From contig NZ_LLXV01000058.1 in assembly GCF_001431665.1 (NCBI RefSeq), forward strand, positions 1 to 58,539: a stretch of DNA of 58,539 nt. Reading direction: 5' to 3'. Positions 17,218 to 25,825 of this stretch are shown piece after piece. This DNA is from Stenotrophomonas beteli. Lineage in GTDB: Bacteria; Pseudomonadota; Gammaproteobacteria; Xanthomonadales; Xanthomonadaceae. Both the position numbers and the translations under genes were made by a program. Each line of letters begins with the position of its first letter. Within the stretch, counting starts at the first letter, position 1. The notes beneath the pieces are model-generated. The model did not search any database. It saw nothing but the letters and a program-made list of their open reading frames with translations, and was not told the origin of the DNA.

Positions 17218-18198
17218 ATGAAACTGTTTCCGCTGCACATCCTCCCGAACGACACCAAGATCGACTTCATGCGTTGGCGTCATGTCGCCATGGCAGTCAC
17301 CATCGTGGTGTTCCTGGCGTCGATCAGCATCATCGCGTTCAAGGGTTTCAACTACGCGCTGGACTTCACGGGCGGCACCCTGATCGAAGCCCGCTTCGAC
17401 AAGCCGGTGGACGTCGAGCAGGTCCGCACCAAGCTCGAGCAGAATGGCTTCGACGGCGCCCAGGTGCAGAGTGTCGGTGGCAACACCGACCTGCTGATCC
17501 GCCTGGCTCCGCACGGCGAGCACGCCCCGGGTACCGGCGCTGCCGCCAGCGAAGACAAGGCTACGGCTGCGGCTGTGGTGAAGGCGCTGTCCTCGGCCGA
17601 CAACCAGGCCACGATATTGCGCAACGAGTTCGTGGGCCCGCAGATCGGCAAGGACCTGGCGATGAATGGCCTGTACGCCACCATCTTCATGCTGGCCGGC
17701 TTCCTGATCTACATCGCGGTGCGCTTCGAATGGAAGTTCGCGGTCACCGCCAGCATCGTGGCGATGTTCGACCTGATCGTGACGGTGGCTTACGTGTCCC
17801 TGCTGGGCCGTGAGTTCGACCTGACCGTGCTGGCCGGCCTGCTGTCGGTGATGGGCTTTGCGATCAACGACATCATCGTGGTCTTCGACCGCGTCCGCGA
17901 GAACTTCCGCAGCCTGCGCGTGGACTCGATGGAAGTGCTGAACCGTTCGATCAACCAGACGCTGTCGCGTACGGTCATCACTGCGGTGATGTTCTTCCTG
18001 TCCGCGCTCGCCCTGTACCTGTACGGTGGCAGCTCGATGGAAGGCCTGGCCGAGACGCACATGATCGGCGCGGTGATCGTGGTGCTGTCCTCGATCCTGG
18101 TGGCGGTGCCGATGCTGACGATCGGCTTCCTGCGCGTCAGCAAGCAGGACCTGCTGCCGAAGGCGAAGGACGTCGAGGCCCTGGCCCGTCGCCCTTAA
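17218..18198 (+). CDS. secF: Protein translocase subunit SecF
   Basis: Partner of SecD, 326 residues, six membrane segments. Seen are the first helix (VAMAVTIVVFLASISIIAF), the SecF signature ALDFTGGTLIEARF, the periplasmic loop, and the helix bundle with LLSVMGFAINDIIVVFDRVREN. A Ser/Ala-rich insertion (residues about 103-122) lies in the periplasmic domain. It is the last gene of the tgt/yajC/secDF run and is followed 28 nt later by an intrinsic terminator. Confidence 0.93.
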   Translation: MKLFPLHILPNDTKIDFMRWRHVAMAVTIVVFLASISIIAFKGFNYALDFTGGTLIEARFDKPVDVEQVRTKLEQNGFDGAQVQSVGGNTDLLIRLAPHGEHAPGTGAAASEDKATAAAVVKALSSADNQATILRNEFVGPQIGKDLAMNGLYATIFMLAGFLIYIAVRFEWKFAVTASIVAMFDLIVTVAYVSLLGREFDLTVLAGLLSVMGFAINDIIVVFDRVRENFRSLRVDSMEVLNRSINQTLSRTVITAVMFFLSALALYLYGGSSMEGLAETHMIGAVIVVLSSILVAVPMLTIGFLRVSKQDLLPKAKDVEALARRP

Positions 18199-18226
18199 GC
18201 ACCTGCGGCACGCAGCACACAGAGAG

Positions 18227-18248
18227 CCCCGCGCAAGCGGGGTTTTTT
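18227..18248 (+). terminator. Intrinsic terminator after secF
   Basis: CCCCGC-GCAA-GCGGGG stem directly followed by six T residues. Confidence 0.85.
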
Positions 18249-18329
18249 GTTGGCAGGGCTTGCAGCCCTGCACCTGCTCAATGCAACGGCAACGTCAAAA
18301 GCCGGAGCCGGCTTTCTGCTGGTTGGGCG

Positions 18330-18587
18330 GGCCATGTGGGTTGGCAGGATACGCCGTAAACCCCGCTCCGCGGTCTGGCCCAGCCGCTGGCGGCTGGGCG
18401 TTCGGGCGCTTGCGAAGCAGTGCTTCGCAAGCAAAGCGCCCTTACCCTTGGGGGCTCGATGGCGCCTTGCTCGTGTGCGCTGTCCTGCGCACACGGCAAG
18501 ACCGGAGTTGGGCGTCCTGCCCAACCCGCCCGAGGCATGCCTCGGGCCCATGGCGCCAACGGTCCTGCCAACCCACATGGCCCCACC
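18330..18587. repeat. Hairpin beta, enlarged copy
   Basis: Outer arms GGGCCATGTGGGTTGGCAGGA (minus one base change) and its complement enclose about 200 bp holding further nested hairpins: CCAGCCGCTGGCGGCTGG (18380-18397), GCTTGCGAAGCAGTGCTTCG (18408-18427), CTCGTGTGCG..CGCACACG (about 18470-18496) and GAGGCATGCCTC (18532-18543). The nested CTCGTGTGCG hairpin also occurs at 28944-28988 in element 3. The beta core ACGCCGTAAA is at 18351-18360. Confidence 0.7.
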
Positions 18588-18613
18588 TCTGACAGATTCG
18601 TGCGGCTGTTGGC

Positions 18614-18637
18614 AGGTGTCGACCTTGGTCGACACCT
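18614..18637. repeat. Short palindrome inside element 2
   Basis: AGGTGTCGACC-TT-GGTCGACACCT, perfect 11-bp arms. It occupies the place of the GTGCCGACC hairpin of element 1 (240-260), with both arms changed so that pairing is preserved. Confidence 0.75.
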
Positions 18638-18662
18638 CTGTCGGATATCGAGCAATCAAGAT

Positions 18663-18703
18663 GGGGTCAGATCCGTTTTGCTCCGGAAAACGGATCTGAC
18701 CCC
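18663..18703. repeat. TCAGATCCGTTTTC palindrome, copy 2
   Basis: Perfect 17-bp arms (18663-18679 and 18687-18703) with a 7-nt centre. Same core as 175-215. Confidence 0.85.
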
Positions 18704-18739
18704 ACGAGCTTGCCCGACAGATCGCGGAAAACTGTCGAA

Positions 18740-18841
18740 GGCGGGGTGGGTCCGGTTGCGGGGGCGTGAGCCGCATGGATGCGGCGACCGAGCCTACAGG
18801 GACGTATTTACGGCGTCCCCCGCAACCGGACCCACCCCGCC
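18740..18841. repeat. Hairpin alpha, copy 2
   Basis: Outer arms GGCGGGGTGGGTCCGG and the matching CCGGACCCACCCCGCC are perfectly complementary. The inner core ACCGAGCCTACAGGGACG with TATTTACGGCGTCC (18787-18818) is the inverse of the core of copy 1. Confidence 0.8.
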
Positions 18842-18947
18842 AATCCTCAGGAACCCAGCTTCTGACGTTGCTTCTGCCCTGGCCGTTGCCTCTGCAGGTG
18901 CAGGGTGCAACCCTGCAAAAAGAAGCCCCACCCTACGCCAGCGTCGG

Positions 18948-18976
18948 TTGTGCAATCGCCCCCCGCGCACTACGAT
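18948..18976 (+). promoter_or_regulatory. Predicted fabV promoter
   Basis: TTGTGC (18948-18953) and TACGAT (18971-18976) are separated by exactly 17 bp, just downstream of composite element 2. This would give a leader of about 70 nt before the fabV ATG. Confidence 0.45.
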
Positions 18977-19054
18977 CCTGCGGTTCGCGCGCGCAGGCGC
19001 GCCCGTACTCCTGCTGAGCGCCCCGCGCGCCGCATCTGCCAACCCGAGGTATCC

Positions 19055-20314
19055 ATGGTCATCAAACCGCGCGTCCGCGGCTTCATCTGCGTCACCACCC
19101 ATCCGACCGGCTGCGAGGCTGCGGTCAAGCAGCAGATCGACTACATCCGCGCGCGTCCGCCGATCCAGAATGGCCCCAAGCGCGTGCTGGTGATCGGCGC
19201 CTCCACCGGCTACGGCCTGGCCGCGCGCATCACCGCCGCCTTCGGCAGCGGTGCCGCGACCCTGGGCATCTTCTTCGAGCGCCCGGGCAGCGAGACCAAG
19301 CCGGGCACGGCGGGCTGGTACAACTCGGCCGCGTTCCACAAGTACGCCGACGAAGCCGGCCTGTATGCCAAGAGCATCAACGGCGATGCCTTCTCCGATG
19401 AAGTGAAGGCAAAGACTATCGAAATGATCAAGGCCGATCTCGGCCAGGTCGACCAAGTGGTTTACAGCCTGGCCGCGCCGCGCCGCAAGCATCCGAAGAC
19501 CGGCGAGATCATCAGCTCCACGCTGAAGCCGATCGGCGAGCCGATCACCCTGCGTGGCCTGGATACCGACAAGGAAGTGCTGACCGAGACCCACCTGCAG
19601 CCGGCTACCGCCGAAGAGATCGCCGGGACCGTCGCGGTGATGGGCGGTGAAGACTGGCAGATGTGGATCGACGCACTGGCCGATGCCGGTGTGCTGGCCA
19701 ACGGCTGCACCACCACCGCCTTCACCTACGTGGGCGAAGAGATCACCCAGGCCATCTACTGGAACGGTTCGATCGGCGCCGCCAAGAAGGACCTGGACAA
19801 CAAGGTGCTGGGCCTGCGCGAGAGGCTGGCGAAAATCGGTGGGGATGCACGCGTATCGGTGCTGAAGGCGGTGGTCACCCAGGCCAGCTCGGCCATTCCG
19901 ACCATGCCGCTGTACCTGTCGCTGCTGTTCAAGGTGATGAAGGAAAAGGGCACCCACGAAGGCTGCATCGAACAGCTGGACGTGCTGTACGACATCCTCT
20001 ACGGCGGCAAGGCCGACGGCGTGGCGATCGATCGCCTGCGCCACGACCTGGTCGATGGCGATGGCCGCACCGTTGCGCTGATCGATGAGGAAGGCCGCCT
20101 GCGCGCCGATTACAAGGAAATGGCTGCCGATGTGCAGGGCAAGGTCGTCGCGCTGTGGCCGCAGGTAACCAACGAGAACCTGTACGAGATCAGCGATCTG
20201 GCCGGTTACAAGGCCGATTTCCTGCGCCTGTTCGGTTTTGGGGTGGAGGGCGTGGACTACGAGGCCGACGTCAATCCGGACGTGAAGATCGACAACCTGG
20301 TCGACATGACCTGA
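19055..20314 (+). CDS. fabV: Enoyl-ACP reductase FabV
   Basis: Catalyses the last reduction in each cycle of fatty acid elongation, using NADH. The 419 residues show the FabV N-terminus ([20 protein letters not shown]), the cofactor site [15 protein letters not shown], and the characteristic [11 protein letters not shown] (Tyr-x8-Lys-Lys) active site; this class is known for tolerance to triclosan. The ATG at 19055 follows CGAGGT. It appears to be a single-gene unit with its own promoter and terminator, insulated from secF by the composite repeat. Confidence 0.93.
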   Translation: MVIKPRVRGFICVTTHPTGCEAAVKQQIDYIRARPPIQNGPKRVLVIGASTGYGLAARITAAFGSGAATLGIFFERPGSETKPGTAGWYNSAAFHKYADEAGLYAKSINGDAFSDEVKAKTIEMIKADLGQVDQVVYSLAAPRRKHPKTGEIISSTLKPIGEPITLRGLDTDKEVLTETHLQPATAEEIAGTVAVMGGEDWQMWIDALADAGVLANGCTTTAFTYVGEEITQAIYWNGSIGAAKKDLDNKVLGLRERLAKIGGDARVSVLKAVVTQASSAIPTMPLYLSLLFKVMKEKGTHEGCIEQLDVLYDILYGGKADGVAIDRLRHDLVDGDGRTVALIDEEGRLRADYKEMAADVQGKVVALWPQVTNENLYEISDLAGYKADFLRLFGFGVEGVDYEADVNPDVKIDNLVDMT

Positions 20315-20320
20315 TCAACG

Positions 20321-20346
20321 AAAAGGCCGGCGAATGCCGGCCTTTT
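20321..20346 (+). terminator. Intrinsic terminator after fabV
   Basis: AAAAGGCCGGC-GAAT-GCCGGCCTTTT; the A and T runs on both sides make it able to work in both directions, which suits the convergent gene at 20428. Confidence 0.8.
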
Positions 20347-20352
20347 ACTTTA

Positions 20353-20420
20353 TGTAGAGCCGAGCCATGCTCGGCTGCTCTTCGCTCGAGTCCCGCAGCC
20401 GAGCATGGCTCGGCTCTACA
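20353..20420. repeat. Facing pair of SMAG palindromes
   Basis: Two GTAGAGCCGAGC monomers face each other around a 16-nt centre, so the whole 68 bp is a dyad beginning TGTAGAGCC and ending GGCTCTACA. It lies between the convergent fabV and FimX-like genes. Confidence 0.8.
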
Positions 20421-20427
20421 GGTGGCA

Positions 20428-22497
20428 TCAACCGAACTCGAACGCCATCTCCGGCAATGCCGGGCCGACAAAATCGCCCTGCACGTAGTCCACGCCGGCA
20501 CTGAACAGCAGCGTCATCGAATTGGCATCGCTGACGAACTCGGCGATGGTGCGGATGCCGGCCTCCTGCGCGCGCGCAGTGATCTGGCTGATACGGTCGA
20601 TGTTCTCGCGGGTGGCCGCAAGATCACTGGTGAAGCCGCGGTCCAGCTTGAGGAACTGCGGCTGGAAGTGCGCCAGCAGCTGGAACGAATCCAGCCCCGA
20701 GCCGAACTGCTCCAGGCCGATGCGGCAGCCCAGCGGTGCCACGTCGGCCAGGAACTGCTGGGCGCTGCGCAGGTGGGTGAACACCTTGGCTTCCGGTGCA
20801 TGCAGCCACAGCCGTTCGCCAGGCACGCCGCGTGCCTGCAGTTCACGACGCAGGGTGGCGACCATCTGCGGGTCGTCAAACGACTCCGGCGTCACCTTCA
20901 CCAGGACCTGGGTGGCATGGCCCTCGGCTGCGCGCTGGCCCAGTACCGATATGGCCTGTGAGACCACCCAGCGGTTGATGTCGGCCAGCAGCCCATGCTC
21001 CTCGGCAATGCCAAGGAAGGCGGTCGGACTCAACAGCTCGCCGTTGTGTTCCAGGCGCAGGTAGGCCTCGTACAGTTCCAGCGGCTCGCCCTGCAGGTTC
21101 AGCACCGGCTGGTAGTGCAACTGGAAACCGTCGCCGGCCAGCGCCTCGCGGATGCGCGCAACCCAGCGCAGCACGCGCTCCTGCTCGACACGGTCGACGG
21201 CGGCCGGATCGAAGATGCGGCAGGTGTTCCCCAGTTCGGCCGCGGCCTGTGTGCACTCGCTGGCGCGTGCCAGCACCTGGCCGATGCTGGCGATCTTCTC
21301 GCCTACCTGCACGCCGCCGATGCTCACGGTGACCGTGGCCGAGCGCGCGCCGATGCTGAACACGTGCGCGGCATAGGCCTCGCGGATACGCTCGGCGAGC
21401 GCCACGGTCTGAGCGTACGGGCCGGCCTGCAGCACGGCGAAACTGTGCTCTCCAAAGCGCGCCAGCTGTGCCTGTTCGCCCACCACCTCGGTGAGCAGGG
21501 CGGCCAGGGCGCCAATCAGTGTGTCGGCCGAGGCCAGGCCGATGTCCGGCAGCAGGCGAGCGTAATGGTCAGGTTCGATCAGCAGCAGGCCGAACTGGCC
21601 TTCGCTGCGGCTGGCCTGGGCCACTGCGCTTTCCAGCTGCAGCATGAAGGTGGGACGGTTGAGCAGGCCAGTGACCTGGTCGCGCTGGCGCAGGTCCTCG
21701 ACCTCGCGCGCCAGTTCCGGATCGAACTCCATGCGGCGGCGGAGCACGATCTGGAGGCAGGATTCACCCTCGTAGGTGGCGGCGGTGAACTCCATCGTTG
21801 CCGGGAACGCGCTGCCATCCTCATGGCGGGCATCGAGCTGGTACTGCGGCGGTGGCGCCTCGCCACGGCTCAGGCCCTTCAGCAGCTGCTTGAAGCCCTC
21901 CACATGCTGGGCCGCGACCATGTCCAGCAGCGAGATGCCTTCGATGTCGTCGAACTGCTCATAGCCGAACATCTCCAGGTAGGCGTCGTTGGCGCGGATA
22001 TGCATGCCTTCGTGCACGTAGGCGATGGGATCGCGCGAGGAGGCGATCAGCGCATCGCAGCGGCGCTCGGTCTCGCGCATCTGTGCCTCGATGCGACGCA
22101 GGCCACGACGCGCCTGCAGATCGACCCACTGGTCGCGGACCACCGCCAGCAGGTGCTCGGCACGCTGGCGCAGCGCGAGGGCGCGGATGCCGTGGCTGCT
22201 GGCCTGCACCAGTTCGTCCTCGTCGATGCGATCGGCCAGCAGCACCAGCGGAATGTCCTTGCCGCTGGCGGCAATGTGCTGGGCGACCAGGGGCAGCGGA
22301 ATCCCCTGCGACGGCGAGGCCAGCACCAGATCGATGGCCTGGCTGGCCAGGACCTGGGCCAGCTCGGCGGCATCCTGCGGGCGCCAGGGGCGCACCGCGA
22401 TGCCGCTGTTGCGCAGGGTGCTGACGATGGCTTCGGCATTCTCGCCGCTGTCATCGATGATCAGCAGGCGGATGGTGATGTCGTTCGCGTTCTGCAT
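20428..22497 (-). CDS. FimX/Filp-like degenerate GGDEF-EAL protein
   Basis: A 689-residue protein with the order receiver, PAS, GGDEF, EAL, matching FimX of Pseudomonas and Filp of Xanthomonas in length and layout. The receiver-like part (LLIIDDSGENAEAI) has Ser/Ala where the phosphorylated Asp should be (DLVLASPSQG). The PAS segment includes RDPIAYVHEGMHIRANDAYLE. GGDEF is replaced by GEHSF and EAL by EAY (ELYEAYLRLEH), and later EAL residues are also lost (QFGSGLDSF, KLDRGF), so neither enzyme activity is expected. Known relatives bind c-di-GMP through the EAL domain and control type IV pili. Start at 22497 (MQNANDITIRLL). No pilus gene is nearby. Confidence 0.8.
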   Translation of the reverse strand: MQNANDITIRLLIIDDSGENAEAIVSTLRNSGIAVRPWRPQDAAELAQVLASQAIDLVLASPSQGIPLPLVAQHIAASGKDIPLVLLADRIDEDELVQASSHGIRALALRQRAEHLLAVVRDQWVDLQARRGLRRIEAQMRETERRCDALIASSRDPIAYVHEGMHIRANDAYLEMFGYEQFDDIEGISLLDMVAAQHVEGFKQLLKGLSRGEAPPPQYQLDARHEDGSAFPATMEFTAATYEGESCLQIVLRRRMEFDPELAREVEDLRQRDQVTGLLNRPTFMLQLESAVAQASRSEGQFGLLLIEPDHYARLLPDIGLASADTLIGALAALLTEVVGEQAQLARFGEHSFAVLQAGPYAQTVALAERIREAYAAHVFSIGARSATVTVSIGGVQVGEKIASIGQVLARASECTQAAAELGNTCRIFDPAAVDRVEQERVLRWVARIREALAGDGFQLHYQPVLNLQGEPLELYEAYLRLEHNGELLSPTAFLGIAEEHGLLADINRWVVSQAISVLGQRAAEGHATQVLVKVTPESFDDPQMVATLRRELQARGVPGERLWLHAPEAKVFTHLRSAQQFLADVAPLGCRIGLEQFGSGLDSFQLLAHFQPQFLKLDRGFTSDLAATRENIDRISQITARAQEAGIRTIAEFVSDANSMTLLFSAGVDYVQGDFVGPALPEMAFEFG

Positions 22498-22588
22498 GCA
22501 CTGCTCCCCAATCTGCGAACCTAGATACACGATGCGCGGCGAACCGTCCATGCGCGGCCCTCTTGCGCGCGCCGAACGGCGATCTGGT

Positions 22589-23773
22589 TCACACCACGCC
22601 GCCGGCCGCGTGGCCGCTGGCCCAGGCCCACTGGAAGTTGTATCCGCCCAGCCAGCCGGTCACATCCAGCACTTCGCCGACGAAGTGCAGGCCGGCAACG
22701 CGCTTGGACTCCATCGTCGAAGAAGACACCTCGGCGGTGTCCACGCCCCCCAGGGTGACTTCGGCGGTGCGATAGCCTTCGGTTCCGCTGGCCACCAGCG
22801 GGAACGCGCCCAGCAGTTGCGCGGCCTGCCGCAGCACCGGCTCGTCCAGCTGGCGCACCGGGCGGTCGGGCAACCAGTGTTCGCACAGGCGCTGTGCAAA
22901 GCGCTTGGGCAGCACCTCGCCCAGTACCGTGCGCAGCTCGGCAGCAGGGCGCTCGCGCTTCATCTGGCGCAGCCACTGGCCTGCATCCTGGCCGGGCAGC
23001 AGGTCCAGCTCCAGCGCGTCGCCGGGTTGCCAGAACGAGGAGATCTGCAGGATCGCCGGGCCACTTACGCCGCGATGGGTCAGCAGCATGAAGTTCTGGA
23101 AGCGGGTGCCGTTGCAACGTGCCTCGACCGGCAGCGCGACACCGCTCAGATCGGCCAGGCGCTCCTGGTGGGTGCCGCTGAGCGTCAGTGGCACCAGGCC
23201 GGCCCGGGTCGGCAGCACCTGGTGGCCGAACTGGCGCGCGATCTCGTAGCCGAAACCGGTTGCGCCCATGCTCGGAATCGACAGGCCGCCGGTCGCCACC
23301 ACCAGCGAAGCGCAGTGGAACAGGCCATGGGTGGTCTGCACGCGGAAGCCATCACTGCCGTGCTCGATGCGCTGCACGCTGCACCCGGTACGGATCTGCG
23401 CGCCGGCGGCCTGGCATTCATCCACCAGCATCTTCACGATGAGCTTGGACGACTCATCGCAGAACAACTGGCCCAGCTCTTTTTCGTGATACGCGATGCC
23501 GTGCTTGTGCACCAGCTCGATGAAGTGCCAGGGCGTGTAGCGCGCCAGCGCCGATTTGCAGAAGTGCGGATTGGCCGACAGGAAGTTGGCCGGGGTGGTG
23601 CCGGTATTGGTGAAATTGCAGCGGCCGCCGCCAGACATCAGGATCTTCTTGCCGACCTTGTTGGCATGGTCGATCACCTGCACCTGGCGGCCGCGCTGGC
23701 CGGCGGTGATCGCCGTCATCAGCCCGGCCGCGCCGGCGCCGATGACCACGACATCGCAGCGGATCGTACTCAT
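22589..23773 (-). CDS. HI0933/BaiN-family flavoprotein oxidoreductase
   Basis: A 394-residue FAD protein of the HI0933 family (NAD(P)/FAD-dependent oxidoreductase, substrate unknown). The N-terminal dinucleotide motif is VVVIGAGAAGLMTAITAG, then the family signature KKILMSGGGRCNFTNTG, and the C-terminal FAD-contact motifs HFVGEVLDVTGWLGGYNFQWAWASG. Its stop is 31 nt before the start region of the FimX-like gene, and its ATG overlaps the stop of the YaeQ gene (23770-23773), so the pair is translationally coupled. Confidence 0.85.
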   Translation of the reverse strand: MSTIRCDVVVIGAGAAGLMTAITAGQRGRQVQVIDHANKVGKKILMSGGGRCNFTNTGTTPANFLSANPHFCKSALARYTPWHFIELVHKHGIAYHEKELGQLFCDESSKLIVKMLVDECQAAGAQIRTGCSVQRIEHGSDGFRVQTTHGLFHCASLVVATGGLSIPSMGATGFGYEIARQFGHQVLPTRAGLVPLTLSGTHQERLADLSGVALPVEARCNGTRFQNFMLLTHRGVSGPAILQISSFWQPGDALELDLLPGQDAGQWLRQMKRERPAAELRTVLGEVLPKRFAQRLCEHWLPDRPVRQLDEPVLRQAAQLLGAFPLVASGTEGYRTAEVTLGGVDTAEVSSSTMESKRVAGLHFVGEVLDVTGWLGGYNFQWAWASGHAAGGVV

Positions 23774-24318
23774 GCCTTGGCGCGCTTGCGCCAGTCGGGA
23801 ATGACGTCGAGCTGCATCTGGTCGTTGAGCAGTTGCACTTCGCCGTCCTGGATCAGCACGCTCCAGCGCATCGCACGCTGGATCTGCTGGCCCCAGCGCT
23901 CGACGAACCCGCCGTCCAGATCGACTACCGACAGGTTGTCAAAGCGCGCCAGGCCCTTGCCCTGCTTGCTCCACCAGATTTCCGAGGCGTTGCCGCCGTA
24001 GTTGATCACCTGTACCTGGCGGCTGCGGTTGCTGGCCTTGCGGATGCGCGATTCGTCCGGATGGCCCAGGTCGATCCACTGCAGGATGTCGCCGGTGTAA
24101 TCGTGTTCCCACAGGTCCGGTTCGTCATCGGTGCTCAGGCCGCGGCCGAACTCCAGGCGGTCGCCGGCGTTGAGGGCGAAGGCCAGCAGGCGCACCATCA
24201 GGCGCTCGTCGGTCTCGGACGGGTGCTGGGCCAGGGTCAGGTTGTGGGTCGCGTAGTAGCCGCGGTCCATGTCGCTGATCTGCAGCTCGGCCTTGCGGAT
24301 GGTGGCGGTGAGGGCCAT
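23770..24318 (-). CDS. yaeQ: YaeQ family protein
   Basis: A 182-residue protein of the YaeQ family (nuclease-like fold, role unclear; first noted in connection with RfaH). MALTATIRKAELQISDMDRGYY, THNLTLAQHPSETDERLMVRLLAFAL and EIWWSKQGKGLARFDNL are characteristic. Start at 24318 is chosen because the upstream extension of the frame has no family resemblance. It is transcribed towards the HI0933-type gene and divergently from the pseudouridine synthase, with about 125 bp between the two starts. Confidence 0.88.
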   Translation of the reverse strand: MALTATIRKAELQISDMDRGYYATHNLTLAQHPSETDERLMVRLLAFALNAGDRLEFGRGLSTDDEPDLWEHDYTGDILQWIDLGHPDESRIRKASNRSRQVQVINYGGNASEIWWSKQGKGLARFDNLSVVDLDGGFVERWGQQIQRAMRWSVLIQDGEVQLLNDQMQLDVIPDWRKRAKA

Positions 24319-24442
24319 GGGGGATCCGTCGACTAAAGACGACAATGATAGAGGTTTGCTTGAGGGGTGTCCGTGGCCATGCTGTCTGCGTGCCGTCGAC
24401 GGTGGCACCCTTACGCTCATTTCCAGCACCGGAGTCGATGCA

Positions 24443-25321
24443 ATGACGATGCCCAGCCGATTGCAGCTGCCGCCGGGTGACTGGCCCAGCCTGCTTGACG
24501 GCCTGTGCGCGCGCTTTCCGCGCATCGACCGCGCACAGTGGCTGGATCGCTTCGCCCGTGGCCGCGTGCAGGATGCGCAGGGCAGGGCGCTGGCGCCGGG
24601 GAGGCCCTGGCAGGTGGGGCTGGAGATCCGCTACTTCCGCGAAGTGGCCGACGAAGCGGTGATTCCACATGCCGAACACATCCTGCACCTGGACGCGGAT
24701 CTGCTGGTGGCCGACAAGCCGCACTTCCTGCCGGTGATCCCGGCCGGCGGCCATGTCCGGAACACCCTGCTGGCGCGGCTGGTGGCGCGCACCGGCAATC
24801 CGGATCTGGTGCCGCTGCACCGGCTGGACCGGCTCACGGCGGGGCTGGTGCTGTTTTCGGCCCGGCCGGCCACCCGCGATGCCTATCAGCGCCTGTTCCG
24901 CGAGCGGCGCATCGACAAGGTCTACGAGGCGCTGGCACCGGCCCTGCCCGGGCTGGAATTTCCAGTGCAGCGGCACAGCCGGCTGGTGCCGGGCGAGCCA
25001 TTCTTCCGCATGGCTGAAGTGCCGGGTGAGCCCAACGCGCGCAGCCGCATCGAACTGATCGGAGCGGACGGGCCGGTCTGGCGCTACCGGCTGCTGCCGG
25101 ACACCGGGCGCAAGCACCAGCTGCGCGTACACATGGCGATGCTGGGGGCGCCGATCATCGGCGATGACCTGTACCCGCAGTTGCAGGCGCGCGTGGACGG
25201 GGCAGTCGAGCCACCCCTGCAGCTGCTTGCGCAGGGGTTGGCCTTCGACGATCCACTGAGTGGAGAGCCGCGGCGGTTCAGCAGCCGGCGCTGCCTGCGC
25301 CTGCCCGGCCAGGGCGGGTAG
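24443..25321 (+). CDS. RluA-family pseudouridine synthase
   Basis: A 292-residue RNA modification enzyme. After a degenerate S4-like segment (WLDRFARGRVQDAQGRAL) the catalytic domain begins near residue 75 (LLVADKPHFLPVIP) and contains the active-site motif HRLDRLTAGLVLFS with its Asp, then YEALAP, TGRKHQLRVHMAMLGAPIIGDDLYP. The ATG at 24443 follows GGAG at 8 nt. The target RNA cannot be fixed from sequence. The gene ends in a short tandem repeat of GGGCGGGTA. Confidence 0.85.
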   Translation: MTMPSRLQLPPGDWPSLLDGLCARFPRIDRAQWLDRFARGRVQDAQGRALAPGRPWQVGLEIRYFREVADEAVIPHAEHILHLDADLLVADKPHFLPVIPAGGHVRNTLLARLVARTGNPDLVPLHRLDRLTAGLVLFSARPATRDAYQRLFRERRIDKVYEALAPALPGLEFPVQRHSRLVPGEPFFRMAEVPGEPNARSRIELIGADGPVWRYRLLPDTGRKHQLRVHMAMLGAPIIGDDLYPQLQARVDGAVEPPLQLLAQGLAFDDPLSGEPRRFSSRRCLRLPGQGG

Positions 25322-25336
25322 GGCGGGTAGGGCGGT
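25315..25336. repeat. Short GGGCGGGTA tandem repeat
   Basis: Two and a half copies of GGGCGGGTA span the stop codon of the pseudouridine synthase gene, TAG being part of the repeat. Confidence 0.6.
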
Positions 25337-25825
25337 TCAGCGAACCGGGCGCCGCGCCAGCCAGCGGTCCAGCTCGGCGGCGAACAGTTGCCGGTCACGC
25401 GGCCCAAGCGGCGGCGGGCCACCGGTCTGGACCCCGGCGCCGCGCAGCTCTTCCATGAAATTGCGCATCGACAGCCGCTCGGCCATGTTGTTCGGGGTGT
25501 ACAGCTGGCCGCGCGGGTTCAGCGCCACCGCCTTCTTTTCCAGCACCAGCGCCGCCAGCGGGATGTCCTGGGTGACCACCAGGTCGCCGGCCGCGACCCG
25601 CTCGACGATCGCGCTGTCGGCCACGTCCAGCCCTTGTGGCACCTGGATCGAGCGCAGCCAGCGCGAGGGAGGGGTGCGGATCCACTGGTTGGCGACCAGG
25701 GTGAGTTCGATCCCGACCCGTTCCGCAGCGCGGAAAAGGATGTCGCGAATGACGGTGGGGCAGGCATCCGCATCCACCCAGATGCGGGGAAGGGCGGGTT
25801 CAGCTTGGGTTTCAGCTTCAGTCAT
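25337..25825 (-). CDS. YaiI/YqxD family (DUF188) protein
   Basis: A 162-residue PIN-like protein of the DUF188 family. [22 protein letters not shown] is the family N-terminus, followed by [33 protein letters not shown] and the C-terminal [21 protein letters not shown]. The acidic residues (DAD, ADS, TQD) are those expected to bind metal; whether it is a nuclease is not established. It converges on the pseudouridine synthase gene with 15 nt between the stop codons. Confidence 0.85.
   Translation of the reverse strand: MTEAETQAEPALPRIWVDADACPTVIRDILFRAAERVGIELTLVANQWIRTPPSRWLRSIQVPQGLDVADSAIVERVAAGDLVVTQDIPLAALVLEKKAVALNPRGQLYTPNNMAERLSMRNFMEELRGAGVQTGGPPPLGPRDRQLFAAELDRWLARRPVR

Larger units (their letters stand above)
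18252..18916. repeat. Composite hairpin element 2 (complete)
   Basis: This fills most of the 856-bp gap between secF and fabV; no credible gene lies in it. It begins with the end hairpin GCAGGGCT/AGCCCTGC followed by CACCTGC (18253-18277) and ends with GCAGGTGCAGGG..CCCTGC (18894-18916), so the ends are inverted copies. Between them, in order, are an enlarged hairpin beta (about 18330-18587), a GTGTCGACC/GGTCGACAC hairpin (18614-18637), the TCAGATCCGTTTT palindrome (18663-18703) and hairpin alpha (18740-18841). This is the module order of element 1 reversed, and the linkers are also homologous to element 1 in reverse complement. Confidence 0.85.

Noticed and set aside
15189..17270. 693-codon minus-strand frame opposite secD
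   Set aside because: It is an antisense shadow of secD with a skewed His/Gln/Asp composition.
18247..18699. Open frames inside composite element 2
   Set aside because: They run through hairpins on both strands equally, and no ribosome site or protein family supports them.
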